NCBI GenBank assembly: GCA_024636395.1
Contig: JAGXHD010000017.1
Coordinates: forward strand, 1-7,166
Direction: 5' to 3'
DNA from: Sulfitobacter sp.
GTDB lineage: Bacteria > Pseudomonadota > Alphaproteobacteria > Rhodobacterales > Rhodobacteraceae
Length of the DNA stretch: 7,166 nucleotides
Part shown: positions 1 to 5,644 of the stretch, piece after piece
Position numbering within the stretch: the first letter of the stretch is position 1
Layout of the letters: every line of letters begins with the position of its first letter
The notes under the pieces: model-generated
The model's input: only the letters and a program-made list of their open reading frames with translations
The model's database searches: none
What the model was told of the DNA's origin: nothing
Translations under genes and position numbers: made by a program

Positions 1-731
1 CCCTTGCACGGGCCGAGAAGCACAATGCCATGTCGGCCCTGATGCTGGCGGAATTGACGCAGGCGGCGGCGGATCTGGGTGCGGACGAGACGGTGCGTGT
101 CGTTGTGCTGGCTGCTGCGGGCAAAACCTTTTGCGCGGGTGGCGATCTGGGCTGGATGCAGGAGCAGATGCGCATGGACGCGGCCACGCGGGCGCAGGAG
201 GCGGGCAAGCTCGCCACGATGCTGGGCGCGCTCAACCGACTGCCCAAACCCCTGATCGGGCGGTTGCACGGCAATGCTTTTGGCGGCGGCGTGGGCATGG
301 CGGCGGTGTGCGATGTGGCGATTGGTGTCGACAGCCTGAAAATGGCGCTGACGGAGACGAAGCTGGGGATTATCCCCGCTACCATAGGGCCCTACGTGAT
401 TGCGCGCATGGGCGAGGGGCGCGCGCGGAGGGTGTTCATGTCGGGGCGGGTGTTTGGCGCGGAGGAGGCCGTAGAATTGGGGCTTCTGGCGCGCGCTGTG
501 CCCGAAGCGGAGCTGGACGCGGCGGTGGAGCGGGAGGTCGTGCCGTATCTGGCCTGCGCTCCGGGGGCTGTGGCTGCGGCCAAGAAGCTGGCGCAGGATC
601 TGGGCGGGGCTGCGACAGAAGAAGCAGTCGCGATGTCGATCGCCGCCCTGGCAGAGCGGTGGGAGACGGCGGAGGCAGCAGAGGGCATCGGCGCGTTTTT
701 TGAGAAGCGGAAGGCTGCATGGATGGTTTGA
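1..731 (+). CDS. liuC: Enoyl-CoA hydratase/isomerase (crotonase) family, probable methylglutaconyl-CoA hydratase; 5' end missing
   Basis: The reading frame is open from base 3 to the TGA at 729-731. The first visible residues (LARAEKHNAMSAL) match the usual crotonase N-terminal segment around an LxRPEKxNA motif, so the true start lies upstream and the ATG at 30 is internal; roughly 15-20 residues are missing. Visible motifs are FCAGGDLGWM (first oxyanion-hole strand), AFGGGVGMAAVCDVAI (second oxyanion-hole region) and LTETKLGIIP, which carries the glutamate equivalent to Glu164 of rat enoyl-CoA hydratase. The other classical catalytic glutamate, of the GGGCELA type, is a glycine here (GGGVGMA), a pattern I associate with bacterial LiuC-type hydratases. 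The GDLGWM motif also fits that subgroup. The family acts in the cytoplasm, hydrating 3-methylglutaconyl-CoA to HMG-CoA in leucine breakdown. Crotonase membership is certain; the exact substrate is inferred. Liu genes sit beside nuo in some roseobacters, as I recall. Confidence 0.85.
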   Translation, partial: LARAEKHNAMSALMLAELTQAAADLGADETVRVVVLAAAGKTFCAGGDLGWMQEQMRMDAATRAQEAGKLATMLGALNRLPKPLIGRLHGNAFGGGVGMAAVCDVAIGVDSLKMALTETKLGIIPATIGPYVIARMGEGRARRVFMSGRVFGAEEAVELGLLARAVPEAELDAAVEREVVPYLACAPGAVAAAKKLAQDLGGAATEEAVAMSIAALAERWETAEAAEGIGAFFEKRKAAWMV

Positions 732-735
732 TCCA

Positions 736-763
736 TCATATCAGGCGGAGCCGCCTGATATGA
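736..763. terminator. Near-perfect palindrome, probable terminator after the crotonase gene
   Basis: Two 13-base arms (736-748 and 751-763) are exact reverse complements, separated by only AG; a 4-base GAGC loop with a 12-bp stem is the realistic fold. The core is GGCGG-AG-CCGCC and the outer part is AT-rich. It starts 4 nt after the crotonase stop codon, which favours transcription termination. No run of T follows, so it is not a textbook intrinsic terminator; it could also be an RNA-stabilising 3' hairpin or a dispersed intergenic palindrome. Confidence 0.55.
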
Positions 764-867
764 GCCGGTGCAGCACCCGCCGCGCTCACACATAATGCGG
801 CGCTTGCGGATAGGGTGCAGACCTTCGCGGAGCGTATGGCTGCACCACCTTTCCGGTCCGCCTCCCG

Positions 868-896
868 TTGACCCCACCTTCATGGACAGCTAAACC
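868..896 (+). promoter_or_regulatory. Candidate sigma-70-type promoter for the nuo operon
   Basis: TTGACC at 868-873 is a five-of-six match to the -35 consensus. It is followed, after a 17-base spacer, by TAAACC at 891-896, which matches the -10 consensus in only three of six positions. The predicted start near base 903 would give a leader of about 50 nt before nuoA. The -35 element and spacing are good but the -10 is poor, so this is a suggestion only. Confidence 0.3.
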
Positions 897-940
897 CGAC
901 CCAAAGCAAAAGCAGCGCGGCCTTCCGCGCCATCCTCGAG

Positions 941-946
941 AGGAGT
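941..946 (+). promoter_or_regulatory. Ribosome-binding site that fixes the nuoA TTG start
   Basis: AGGAGT at 941-946 is a strong Shine-Dalgarno sequence. Counting AGGAG as the core, it lies 6 nt before the TTG at 952. The next in-frame ATG (961) is 15 nt away, too far for this site, and an earlier in-frame TTG at 868 has no comparable site. A short complementary pair TCCTC (933-937) / GAGGA (940-944) could weakly mask it. Confidence 0.7.
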
Positions 947-951
947 CACCC

Positions 952-1317
952 TTGGACGATATGCTTCGCGAATACCTGCCGATCCTGATTTTTCTGTTTG
1001 TTGCCATTGGCCTAGGGTTAGCTTTGTTGCTGGCTGCAGCCGTGATCGCCGTGCGCAACCCGGACCCCGAAAAGGTTTCGGCCTATGAATGCGGGTTCAA
1101 CGCCTTCGATGACGCGCGGATGAAGTTCGATGTCCGATTCTACCTTGTCTCGATCCTGTTCATCATCTTCGATCTCGAGATCGCGTTTCTGTTCCCGTGG
1201 GCTGTGGCGTTTGGTGACATTTCAATGACGGCGTTCTGGTCTATGATGTTGTTCCTCGGCGTGCTGACAGCAGGCTTCGCATATGAATGGAAGAAAGGGG
1301 CACTCGAATGGCAGTAA
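952..1317 (+). CDS. nuoA: NADH-quinone oxidoreductase subunit A
   Basis: NuoA is the small membrane subunit of complex I (mitochondrial ND3 homologue) at the junction of the peripheral and membrane arms, close to the quinone channel. The 121-residue product has three hydrophobic spans at about 10-34, 61-85 and 95-113. The loop after the first span carries the family motif YECGF (45-49), whose Cys47 matches the ND3 cysteine exposed in the deactive mitochondrial enzyme. The second span contains the conserved FDLE acidic pair (Asp74, Glu76) and ends in FPWA. The TTG start gives the usual family length and N-terminus (MDDMLREYLPI) and is supported by the Shine-Dalgarno at 941-945; starting at the upstream TTG (868) would add a charged, non-conserved leader. 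It is the first gene of the operon and overlaps nuoB by 10 nt. Confidence 0.97.
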   Translation: MDDMLREYLPILIFLFVAIGLGLALLLAAAVIAVRNPDPEKVSAYECGFNAFDDARMKFDVRFYLVSILFIIFDLEIAFLFPWAVAFGDISMTAFWSMMLFLGVLTAGFAYEWKKGALEWQ

Positions 1318-1847
1318 CCTCAACCAACTCCCCCGCCGTCGCAGGCATGGACCGTGATGTGGCGACGCAGAACCTCAACGCAAGTCTTGCGGACAAGGGG
1401 TTTTTGCTCACTTCGACCGAGGATCTGATCAACTGGGCGCGTACCGGCTCGCTGCACTGGATGACCTTCGGCCTTGCCTGCTGTGCCGTGGAGATGATGC
1501 ACACCTCCATGCCGCGCTATGATCTGGAGCGGTTCGGCACCGCCCCGCGCGCCAGCCCTCGACAGTCAGATCTGATGATCGTGGCGGGCACGTTGACCAA
1601 CAAAATGGCGCCCGCGCTGCGCAAGGTCTATGACCAGATGCCGGAGCCACGCTACGTGATCTCCATGGGGTCGTGCGCGAATGGCGGCGGTTACTATCAC
1701 TATAGCTATTCTGTTGTGCGAGGCTGTGACCGGATTGTGCCCGTGGATATCTACGTGCCCGGTTGTCCGCCGACGGCAGAGGCGCTGCTCTATGGCATCA
1801 TGCAGCTGCAACGCAAGATGCGCCGGACCGGGACGATTATAAGGTGA
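1308..1847 (+). CDS. nuoB: NADH-quinone oxidoreductase subunit B (N2 cluster subunit)
   Basis: NuoB (PSST homologue) binds the terminal [4Fe-4S] cluster N2, which passes electrons to quinone at the interface with NuoD. The 179-residue protein carries the four expected ligands: the tandem pair Cys58-Cys59 in FGLACCAVEMM, Cys123 in SMGSCANGGG and Cys153 in VPGCPPTAEAL. The spacing Cys123 to Cys153 is 30 residues, as in mitochondrial PSST, against 29 in E. coli by my count. The N-terminal ~30 residues are variable and polar. The ATG at 1308 was chosen over an upstream in-frame codon at 1287 because AAAGGGG (1294-1300) lies 7 nt before it and it gives the usual family length. The start overlaps the end of nuoA and the stop overlaps the next gene, so translation is probably coupled on both sides. 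Confidence 0.97.
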   Translation: MAVTSTNSPAVAGMDRDVATQNLNASLADKGFLLTSTEDLINWARTGSLHWMTFGLACCAVEMMHTSMPRYDLERFGTAPRASPRQSDLMIVAGTLTNKMAPALRKVYDQMPEPRYVISMGSCANGGGYYHYSYSVVRGCDRIVPVDIYVPGCPPTAEALLYGIMQLQRKMRRTGTIIR

Positions 1848-2071
1848 GCTACAAGGTTGGCGATCTTGTTCGGATGAAAAGCGACGGCCCCGTGATGTGC
1901 GTTGAATCAATCATGAGCCCTGATACGGTCTCGGCGACTTGGTTCAAGCCGTACGAGCTGAATAAAACGAACCAATGGTTCCCAATTGCCATGCTCAGGA
2001 AGGCCGAGGAACATGAAGTTCCCTGGTCGGATTTTGCTCCGCGTTCGCGGAAAGACGATAACGAAAGTTAG
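1844..2071 (+). CDS. Small DUF2158/YodC-like protein inside the nuo operon
   Basis: A 75-residue protein beginning MSYKVGDLVRMKSDGPVM. The pattern KxGDxVRxKSxGPxMxV, followed by a TWF and a later hydrophobic FPIAML element, resembles the DUF2158 (YodC-like) family of small, probably SH3-like beta-barrel proteins; recognition is by eye. The GTG start at 1844 overlaps the nuoB stop as GTGA, a classic coupling arrangement; GGGA at 1830-1833 is a weak, distant ribosome-binding site, so coupling may matter. A longer in-frame version starting inside nuoB gives an N-terminus unlike the family. The C-terminal ~20 residues are charged and probably disordered. No signal peptide or membrane span is visible, so it should be cytoplasmic. 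The gene ends 8 nt before nuoC. Its role is unknown; no direct link with complex I is shown by the sequence beyond location. Confidence 0.8.
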   Translation: MSYKVGDLVRMKSDGPVMCVESIMSPDTVSATWFKPYELNKTNQWFPIAMLRKAEEHEVPWSDFAPRSRKDDNES

Positions 2072-2079
2072 GACACATC

Positions 2080-2691
2080 ATGAGCGATGCACTGACAGAA
2101 CTGGGCGGCTACATTGAGGCTAAACGCCCGGATTGCGTTCTGGGTTGGGAGATCGCCCACGGCGAGCTGAATCTTGACGTGACGCTGGCCAATATCGCTG
2201 GGCTGACGGAGTTTTTGAAGGGCGACGCGACGTGTCGCTTTACTTCGCTCGTGGATATTACGGCGGTTGACTACACGGGTCGGGCCAAGCGGTTCGACGT
2301 GGTGTATCATTTCCTGTCCATGTACCAGAACCACCGCATCCGTCTGCGCGTGGCGGTACGGGAGGAGGATATGGTGCCGTCGCTTGTCGGCGTGCATCCC
2401 AGCGCAAACTGGTTCGAGCGTGAAGTGTTCGACATGTTTGGCATCCTGTTCTCGGGTCACCCCGATTTGCGGCGGTTGCTGACAGATTACGGCTTTCGTG
2501 GTCATCCGCTGCGCAAGGATTTCCCAACCACGGGCTACACTGAAGTGCGCTACGACGAGGCGGAAAAGCGGGTTGTGTATGAGCCTGTGAGCCTTGTGCA
2601 GGAATATCGCCAGTTCGATTTCATGTCACCGTGGGAAGGGGCCGAGTATATCCTTCCGGGTGATGAGAAGACGAAGGAGGCGGCGAAGTGA
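2080..2691 (+). CDS. nuoC: NADH-quinone oxidoreductase subunit C
   Basis: NuoC (30-kDa subunit homologue) is a cofactor-free structural protein of the quinone-connecting module, packed against NuoD and NuoB in the cytoplasmic arm. The 203-residue product is the stand-alone form, not the NuoCD fusion of enterobacteria. The family signature is clear at residues 111-148: WFEREVFDMFGI followed by HPDLRRLL, GFRGHPLRKDFP. The ATG at 2080 has AGGA 6 nt upstream (2070-2073), overlapping the stop codon of the preceding small gene. The C-terminal tail (about 190-203) is short and Lys/Glu-rich. The TGA stop shares its last base with the ATG of the 43-codon gene that follows (TGATG), so nuoC is not directly followed by nuoD as it is in many bacteria. 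Confidence 0.97.
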   Translation: MSDALTELGGYIEAKRPDCVLGWEIAHGELNLDVTLANIAGLTEFLKGDATCRFTSLVDITAVDYTGRAKRFDVVYHFLSMYQNHRIRLRVAVREEDMVPSLVGVHPSANWFEREVFDMFGILFSGHPDLRRLLTDYGFRGHPLRKDFPTTGYTEVRYDEAEKRVVYEPVSLVQEYRQFDFMSPWEGAEYILPGDEKTKEAAK

Positions 2692-2822
2692 TGGAGCTGC
2701 TAAGAGGCATGTATGTTGAGTTGATTGCCACGCTGATGCTGGCATTGGCTGCGATCACTTCGTTTAAAAAAACGCTTGATGTCGCACATTGCGACAATTC
2801 CCAAAGATCGGAGCAGATCTAA
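2691..2822 (+). CDS. Predicted 43-residue single-span membrane protein between nuoC and nuoD
   Basis: An ATG at 2691 opens a 43-codon frame ending with TAA at 2820-2822. The product starts MELLRGMYVELIATLMLALA and has one hydrophobic segment at about residues 8-24, followed by a Lys-Lys pair at 26-27 and a short polar tail with one cysteine (Cys34). The positive-inside rule would place the C-terminus in the cytoplasm. The evidence that it is real is its fit: its ATG shares one base with the nuoC stop (TGATG) and its stop shares one base with the nuoD ATG (TAATG), so it fills the nuoC-nuoD gap exactly. Upstream AAGGAGG at 2674-2680 provides a possible ribosome-binding site inside nuoC, about 10 nt from the start. 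I recognise no family. It could be a small complex I assembly or accessory subunit; that is inference. Confidence 0.6.
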   Translation: MELLRGMYVELIATLMLALAAITSFKKTLDVAHCDNSQRSEQI

Positions 2823-4045
2823 TGGACGGTACAAAAGGTTTCGACGACGCCCTGACGGGCGAGCAGAAAATCCGCAACTTCAACATCAACTTCGGCCCGC
2901 AGCATCCAGCGGCCCACGGCGTATTGCGCCTTGTTCTGGAACTGGACGGAGAGATTGTGGAGCGGTGTGATCCGCACATCGGTCTACTGCATCGTGGCAC
3001 CGAAAAGCTGATGGAAAGCCGGACCTATCTGCAAAATCTGCCCTATTTCGACCGGCTGGATTATGTGGCGCCGATGAATCAGGAGCATGCGTGGTGCTTG
3101 GCGATCGAACGCTTCACCGGCGTTGAAGTGCCGCGCCGTGCGTCACTGATCCGGGTGCTCTATTCCGAGATTGGCCGCATTCTGAGCCACTTGCTCAACG
3201 TGACGACCCAGGCCATGGATGTGGGCGCGCTCACCCCGCCGCTTTGGGGCTTTGAGGAACGCGAAGACTTGATGATCTTCTACGAGCGGGCTTGCGGTGC
3301 GCGCCTGCACGCAGCGTATTTCCGCCCCGGCGGCGTGCATCAGGACCTGCCTGATGCCTTACTCGATGATATCGAAAAATGGACGCATAAATTCCTGAGC
3401 GGTTTCATGGTCGACATCGACATGCTGTTGACGGAAAACCGGATTTTCAAGCAGCGCAACGTCGATATCGGCGTGGTGACGGAGCAGGATATTCAGGACT
3501 GGGGCTTCTCCGGTGTGATGGTACGCGGCTCCGGCCTCGCGTGGGATCTGCGTCGCGCTCAGCCCTACGAGTGCTATGACGAGTTCGACTTCCAGATCCC
3601 CACCGGGGTAAACGGCGACTGCTATGACCGTTACCTGGTGCGGATGGAGGAGATGCGCCAGTCGGCCAGCATCATGCTGCAGGCCATCGAGAAGCTGCGC
3701 GCGCCTGAAGGGAAGGGCGATGTACTGGCCCGTGGCAAGATCACGCCGCCCAACCGCACGGACATGAAAACCTCGATGGAGAGCCTGATCCACCACTTCA
3801 AGCTCTACACCGAAGGCTTCCACGTGCCCGCGGGCGAGGTGTATGCCTGCGTCGAAGCGCCGAAGGGCGAATTCGGCGTATATCTGGTAGCCGACGGAAC
3901 CAATAAACCCTACCGCGCAAAGCTGCGCGCGCCGGGTTATTTGCACCTGCAGGCGATGGACTATATGGCCAAGGGACACCAGCTCGCCGATGTCGCCGCG
4001 ATCATCGGCACGATGGATATCGTTTTTGGTGAGGTCGACAGATGA
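2822..4045 (+). CDS. nuoD: NADH-quinone oxidoreductase subunit D
   Basis: NuoD (49-kDa subunit homologue, related to the large subunit of [NiFe] hydrogenases) forms most of the quinone-binding cavity with NuoB. The 407-residue product shows FGPQHPAAHGVLR at 24-36; His32 corresponds to the quinone-binding histidine (bovine His59) and Tyr81 in DRLDYVAP to the quinone-binding tyrosine (bovine Tyr108), with the same 49-residue separation. The family signature LHRGTEKL is at 56-63, and the C-terminus ends in the typical GTMDIVFGEVDR. The ATG at 2822 was preferred over an upstream in-frame TTG (2789) because GGAG (2810-2813) lies 8 nt before it and the N-terminus then matches relatives. It overlaps the stop of the small gene upstream by one base and the start of the secreted-protein gene downstream by four (ATGA). 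Confidence 0.98.
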   Translation: MDGTKGFDDALTGEQKIRNFNINFGPQHPAAHGVLRLVLELDGEIVERCDPHIGLLHRGTEKLMESRTYLQNLPYFDRLDYVAPMNQEHAWCLAIERFTGVEVPRRASLIRVLYSEIGRILSHLLNVTTQAMDVGALTPPLWGFEEREDLMIFYERACGARLHAAYFRPGGVHQDLPDALLDDIEKWTHKFLSGFMVDIDMLLTENRIFKQRNVDIGVVTEQDIQDWGFSGVMVRGSGLAWDLRRAQPYECYDEFDFQIPTGVNGDCYDRYLVRMEEMRQSASIMLQAIEKLRAPEGKGDVLARGKITPPNRTDMKTSMESLIHHFKLYTEGFHVPAGEVYACVEAPKGEFGVYLVADGTNKPYRAKLRAPGYLHLQAMDYMAKGHQLADVAAIIGTMDIVFGEVDR

Positions 4046-4329
4046 AGCTGCTCACCGCTGCGGTGGCCTTCGCGTTGTTGGCAAGTGCTGCCAGCGCGGG
4101 CTATCTGGACCGGCAAGCGCGGAAATCGCCCGTGCACGGTGCGGTCAAGGATGTGGCAGCGCAGGGCTGCGAAGTCGAAATACGCACTTGGTGGGATCTG
4201 CACGTAAAGCATGGCGGCAATCCCGAAGATGCAAATTGGGATCTGTCGCAGCTGTTGGTTGCGAAGGAAATGGAACGGACGAGCAAGGGCCCGCAGACGT
4301 TTCGTCTGAAGGGCGTTGCCGGTTGCTGA
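4042..4329 (+). CDS. Small exported protein of unknown function between nuoD and nuoE
   Basis: A 95-residue protein whose ATG overlaps the nuoD stop (ATGA), indicating translational coupling. It begins with a clear Sec signal peptide: Lys2, a hydrophobic core at about 3-14, and an Ala-Ser-Ala cleavage motif at 17-19 before Gly20. No lipobox cysteine is present, so the mature ~76-residue protein is predicted to be soluble in the periplasm. It has just two cysteines, Cys43 and the final residue Cys95, which could form a disulfide joining the ends of the domain. Other notable features are TWWDLHVKHGG at 49-59 and a basic N-terminal part. I do not recognise the family. The location inside a complex I operon is curious, because the neighbouring subunits sit on the cytoplasmic side. 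The gene is followed after 18 nt by nuoE. Confidence 0.85.
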   Translation: MKLLTAAVAFALLASAASAGYLDRQARKSPVHGAVKDVAAQGCEVEIRTWWDLHVKHGGNPEDANWDLSQLLVAKEMERTSKGPQTFRLKGVAGC

Positions 4330-4347
4330 GACCACGAGGAATAAAAG

Positions 4348-5601
4348 ATGCTGCGTAGACTGCACAACGATCAACCCGACACTTTCGCCTTCACTCCCGC
4401 CAATCAGGCGTGGGCTGAAGCGCAGATGACGAAATACCCCGAAGGCCGTCAGGCAAGTGCGATCATCCCGCTGTTGTGGCGCGCGCAGGAGCAGGAGGGC
4501 TGGTTGACCCGGCCCGCGATTGAGCATGTGAGCGAGATGCTCGGGCTGGCGTATATTCGGGGGCTTGAGGTCGCCACATTCTACTTTATGTTTCAGCTGC
4601 AACCTGTTGGCTCCATTGCACATATTCAAGTTTGCGGAACGACGTCGTGCATGATTTGCGGGGCGGAGGACCTGATCGGGATCTGCAAAGACAAAATCGC
4701 AAAGAATCCGCATCAGCTCTCCGAAGATGGAAAGTTCTCTTGGGAAGAAGTCGAATGTCTGGGGGCGTGCTCGAATGCGCCGATGGCGCAGATCGGGAAG
4801 GATTACTACGAAGATCTGACCGCCGACCGCTTTACCGAATTGCTCGAAGAACTCGCCGCCGGCAAGGTGCCAACGCCTGGCCCGCAAAACGGGCGCTACG
4901 CCTCCGAGCCGCTGGGCGGCCTTACGTCGCTCACCGAACACGAGAGCGGCCGGACCCGATATAACGCCAGCGCCCAGCTCGCCACGGATATCGGTGACAC
5001 GGTCAAGCGGATCGACGGAACCGAGGTACCCTTGCTTACGCCTTGGCAGGGCAAAGCGGCGAACACGGGCAAGAAGCCTGCCAAGGCTAAACGCGACGAT
5101 ATGATGCCGCCCAGCGGACCTGATGGCGCACAGGCCGGACGGACAAAGGCGGAAACGGCGGCAAACCGGGCACGCGGCGATGCGTCAGATCAGGTGTCTG
5201 AGGTCGAAGGGGAAGTGCCCGAGGCGCAGGCGAAGGCAAAGCCTGCACGCGGCAGTGTGGCACCAGAGCCCAAAACACGCGCCAAGGCGCAATCGTGTGA
5301 GGCACCTCCGGCGGCGGGCAAAAAGCCCCGGACGATGAGCGCACCGCGCAAAGCGGGGGCGGATGATCTCAAGCTGATCAAGGGTGTCGGACCCAAGCTC
5401 GAAGATCTGCTGAATTCGATGGGTTTTTTCCATTTTGACCAAATCGCAAAATGGGGGCAAGATGAGCTGGCTTGGGTTGACCAAAACCTTGAGGGGTTCA
5501 AGGGCCGCGCATCGCGCGACAGCTGGGTCGATCAGGCAGAAAAGCTTGCGCGGGGTGAAGAAACTGAATTTTCCGCAAAGGCTGCCAAGGATCGCCGCTA
5601 A
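4348..5601 (+). CDS. nuoE: NADH-quinone oxidoreductase subunit E with C-terminal helix-hairpin-helix-like extension
   Basis: NuoE (24-kDa subunit homologue) carries cluster N1a beside the FMN of NuoF in the NADH-oxidising module. The thioredoxin-like [2Fe-2S] domain spans about residues 15-175 with ligands Cys96 and Cys101 (VCGTTSC) and Cys137 and Cys141 (ECLGAC). At 417 residues it is much longer than E. coli NuoE (about 166). After the core comes a region to about 235 like the longer alphaproteobacterial proteins, then a Lys/Ala/Pro/Glu-rich, probably disordered linker (about 236-337), then a compact domain at about 338-410 with DDLKLIKGVGPKLEDLL, HFDQIA, AWVDQ, FKGR and RDSWVDQA. This is a helix-hairpin-helix-like module also found at the end of the next gene's product. 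The start has GAGGA (4336-4340) 7 nt upstream. The stop codon lies in a hairpin. Long NuoE proteins occur in other Rhodobacterales, so this is not an assembly artefact. Confidence 0.95.
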   Translation: MLRRLHNDQPDTFAFTPANQAWAEAQMTKYPEGRQASAIIPLLWRAQEQEGWLTRPAIEHVSEMLGLAYIRGLEVATFYFMFQLQPVGSIAHIQVCGTTSCMICGAEDLIGICKDKIAKNPHQLSEDGKFSWEEVECLGACSNAPMAQIGKDYYEDLTADRFTELLEELAAGKVPTPGPQNGRYASEPLGGLTSLTEHESGRTRYNASAQLATDIGDTVKRIDGTEVPLLTPWQGKAANTGKKPAKAKRDDMMPPSGPDGAQAGRTKAETAANRARGDASDQVSEVEGEVPEAQAKAKPARGSVAPEPKTRAKAQSCEAPPAAGKKPRTMSAPRKAGADDLKLIKGVGPKLEDLLNSMGFFHFDQIAKWGQDELAWVDQNLEGFKGRASRDSWVDQAEKLARGEETEFSAKAAKDRR

Positions 5602-5611
5602 CAATAGCGGC
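5594..5611 (+). other. Hairpin spanning the nuoE stop codon
   Basis: GCCGCTA (5594-5600) and TAGCGGC (5605-5611) are exact reverse complements around an ACAA loop, giving a 7-bp stem that includes the nuoE TAA at 5599-5601. No T run follows, so it is not an intrinsic terminator by itself. It sits in the longest gap inside the operon (43 nt) and could act as an mRNA processing or stability element, or partly attenuate transcription of downstream genes. Confidence 0.4.
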
Positions 5612-5644
5612 CCAAACCATCCATCTGGGGGATAGATTTAGACT

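Larger units (their letters stand above)
764..951 (+). other. Intergenic leader of the nuo operon, no gene seen
   Basis: This stretch separates the crotonase terminator from nuoA. It contains no convincing coding sequence: the only short ATG frame (795-893, 32 codons) is arginine- and proline-rich and has no good ribosome-binding site. It does contain complementary 7-mers GGTGCAG (814-820) and CTGCACC (840-846) around a 19-nt loop, and a GC-only 6-bp hairpin GCGCGG-CCTT-CCGCGC at 915-930. The hairpin lies between the candidate promoter and the nuoA ribosome-binding site. The operon promoter most likely lies here. No operator motif was recognised. Confidence 0.5.

Noticed and set aside
795..893. 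Possible 32-residue leader peptide upstream of nuoA
   Set aside because: Arg/Pro-rich product, no Shine-Dalgarno and no overlap logic; nothing distinguishes it from chance in a GC-rich intergenic region.
868..951. Upstream TTG that would lengthen NuoA by 28 residues
   Set aside because: The added segment is polar and not like NuoA N-termini, it has no ribosome-binding site, and the TTG at 952 has a strong one at the right distance.
2763..2773. TTT followed by seven A inside the 43-codon gene, a possible frameshift site joining it to nuoD
   Set aside because: The codon phase does not match a -1 slippery heptamer, and the -1 frame hits a TGA at 2777-2779 before reaching nuoD, so no fusion product results.
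2776..2970. 64-codon + strand frame over the start of nuoD
   Set aside because: Overlaps almost wholly with the 43-codon gene and nuoD in another frame; product is Arg-rich and without motifs.
3961..4941. Long open frame on the - strand (326 codons) opposite nuoD end, the exported-protein gene and nuoE
   Set aside because: It lies opposite three well-supported + strand genes, shows no recognisable domain, and its composition is what the complement of GC-rich genes gives.
4348..5601. Idea that the long NuoE is an artefact of a lost stop codon or a gene fusion error
   Set aside because: The frame is continuous, linker and terminal domain are coherent, and extended NuoE proteins are known in related alphaproteobacteria.
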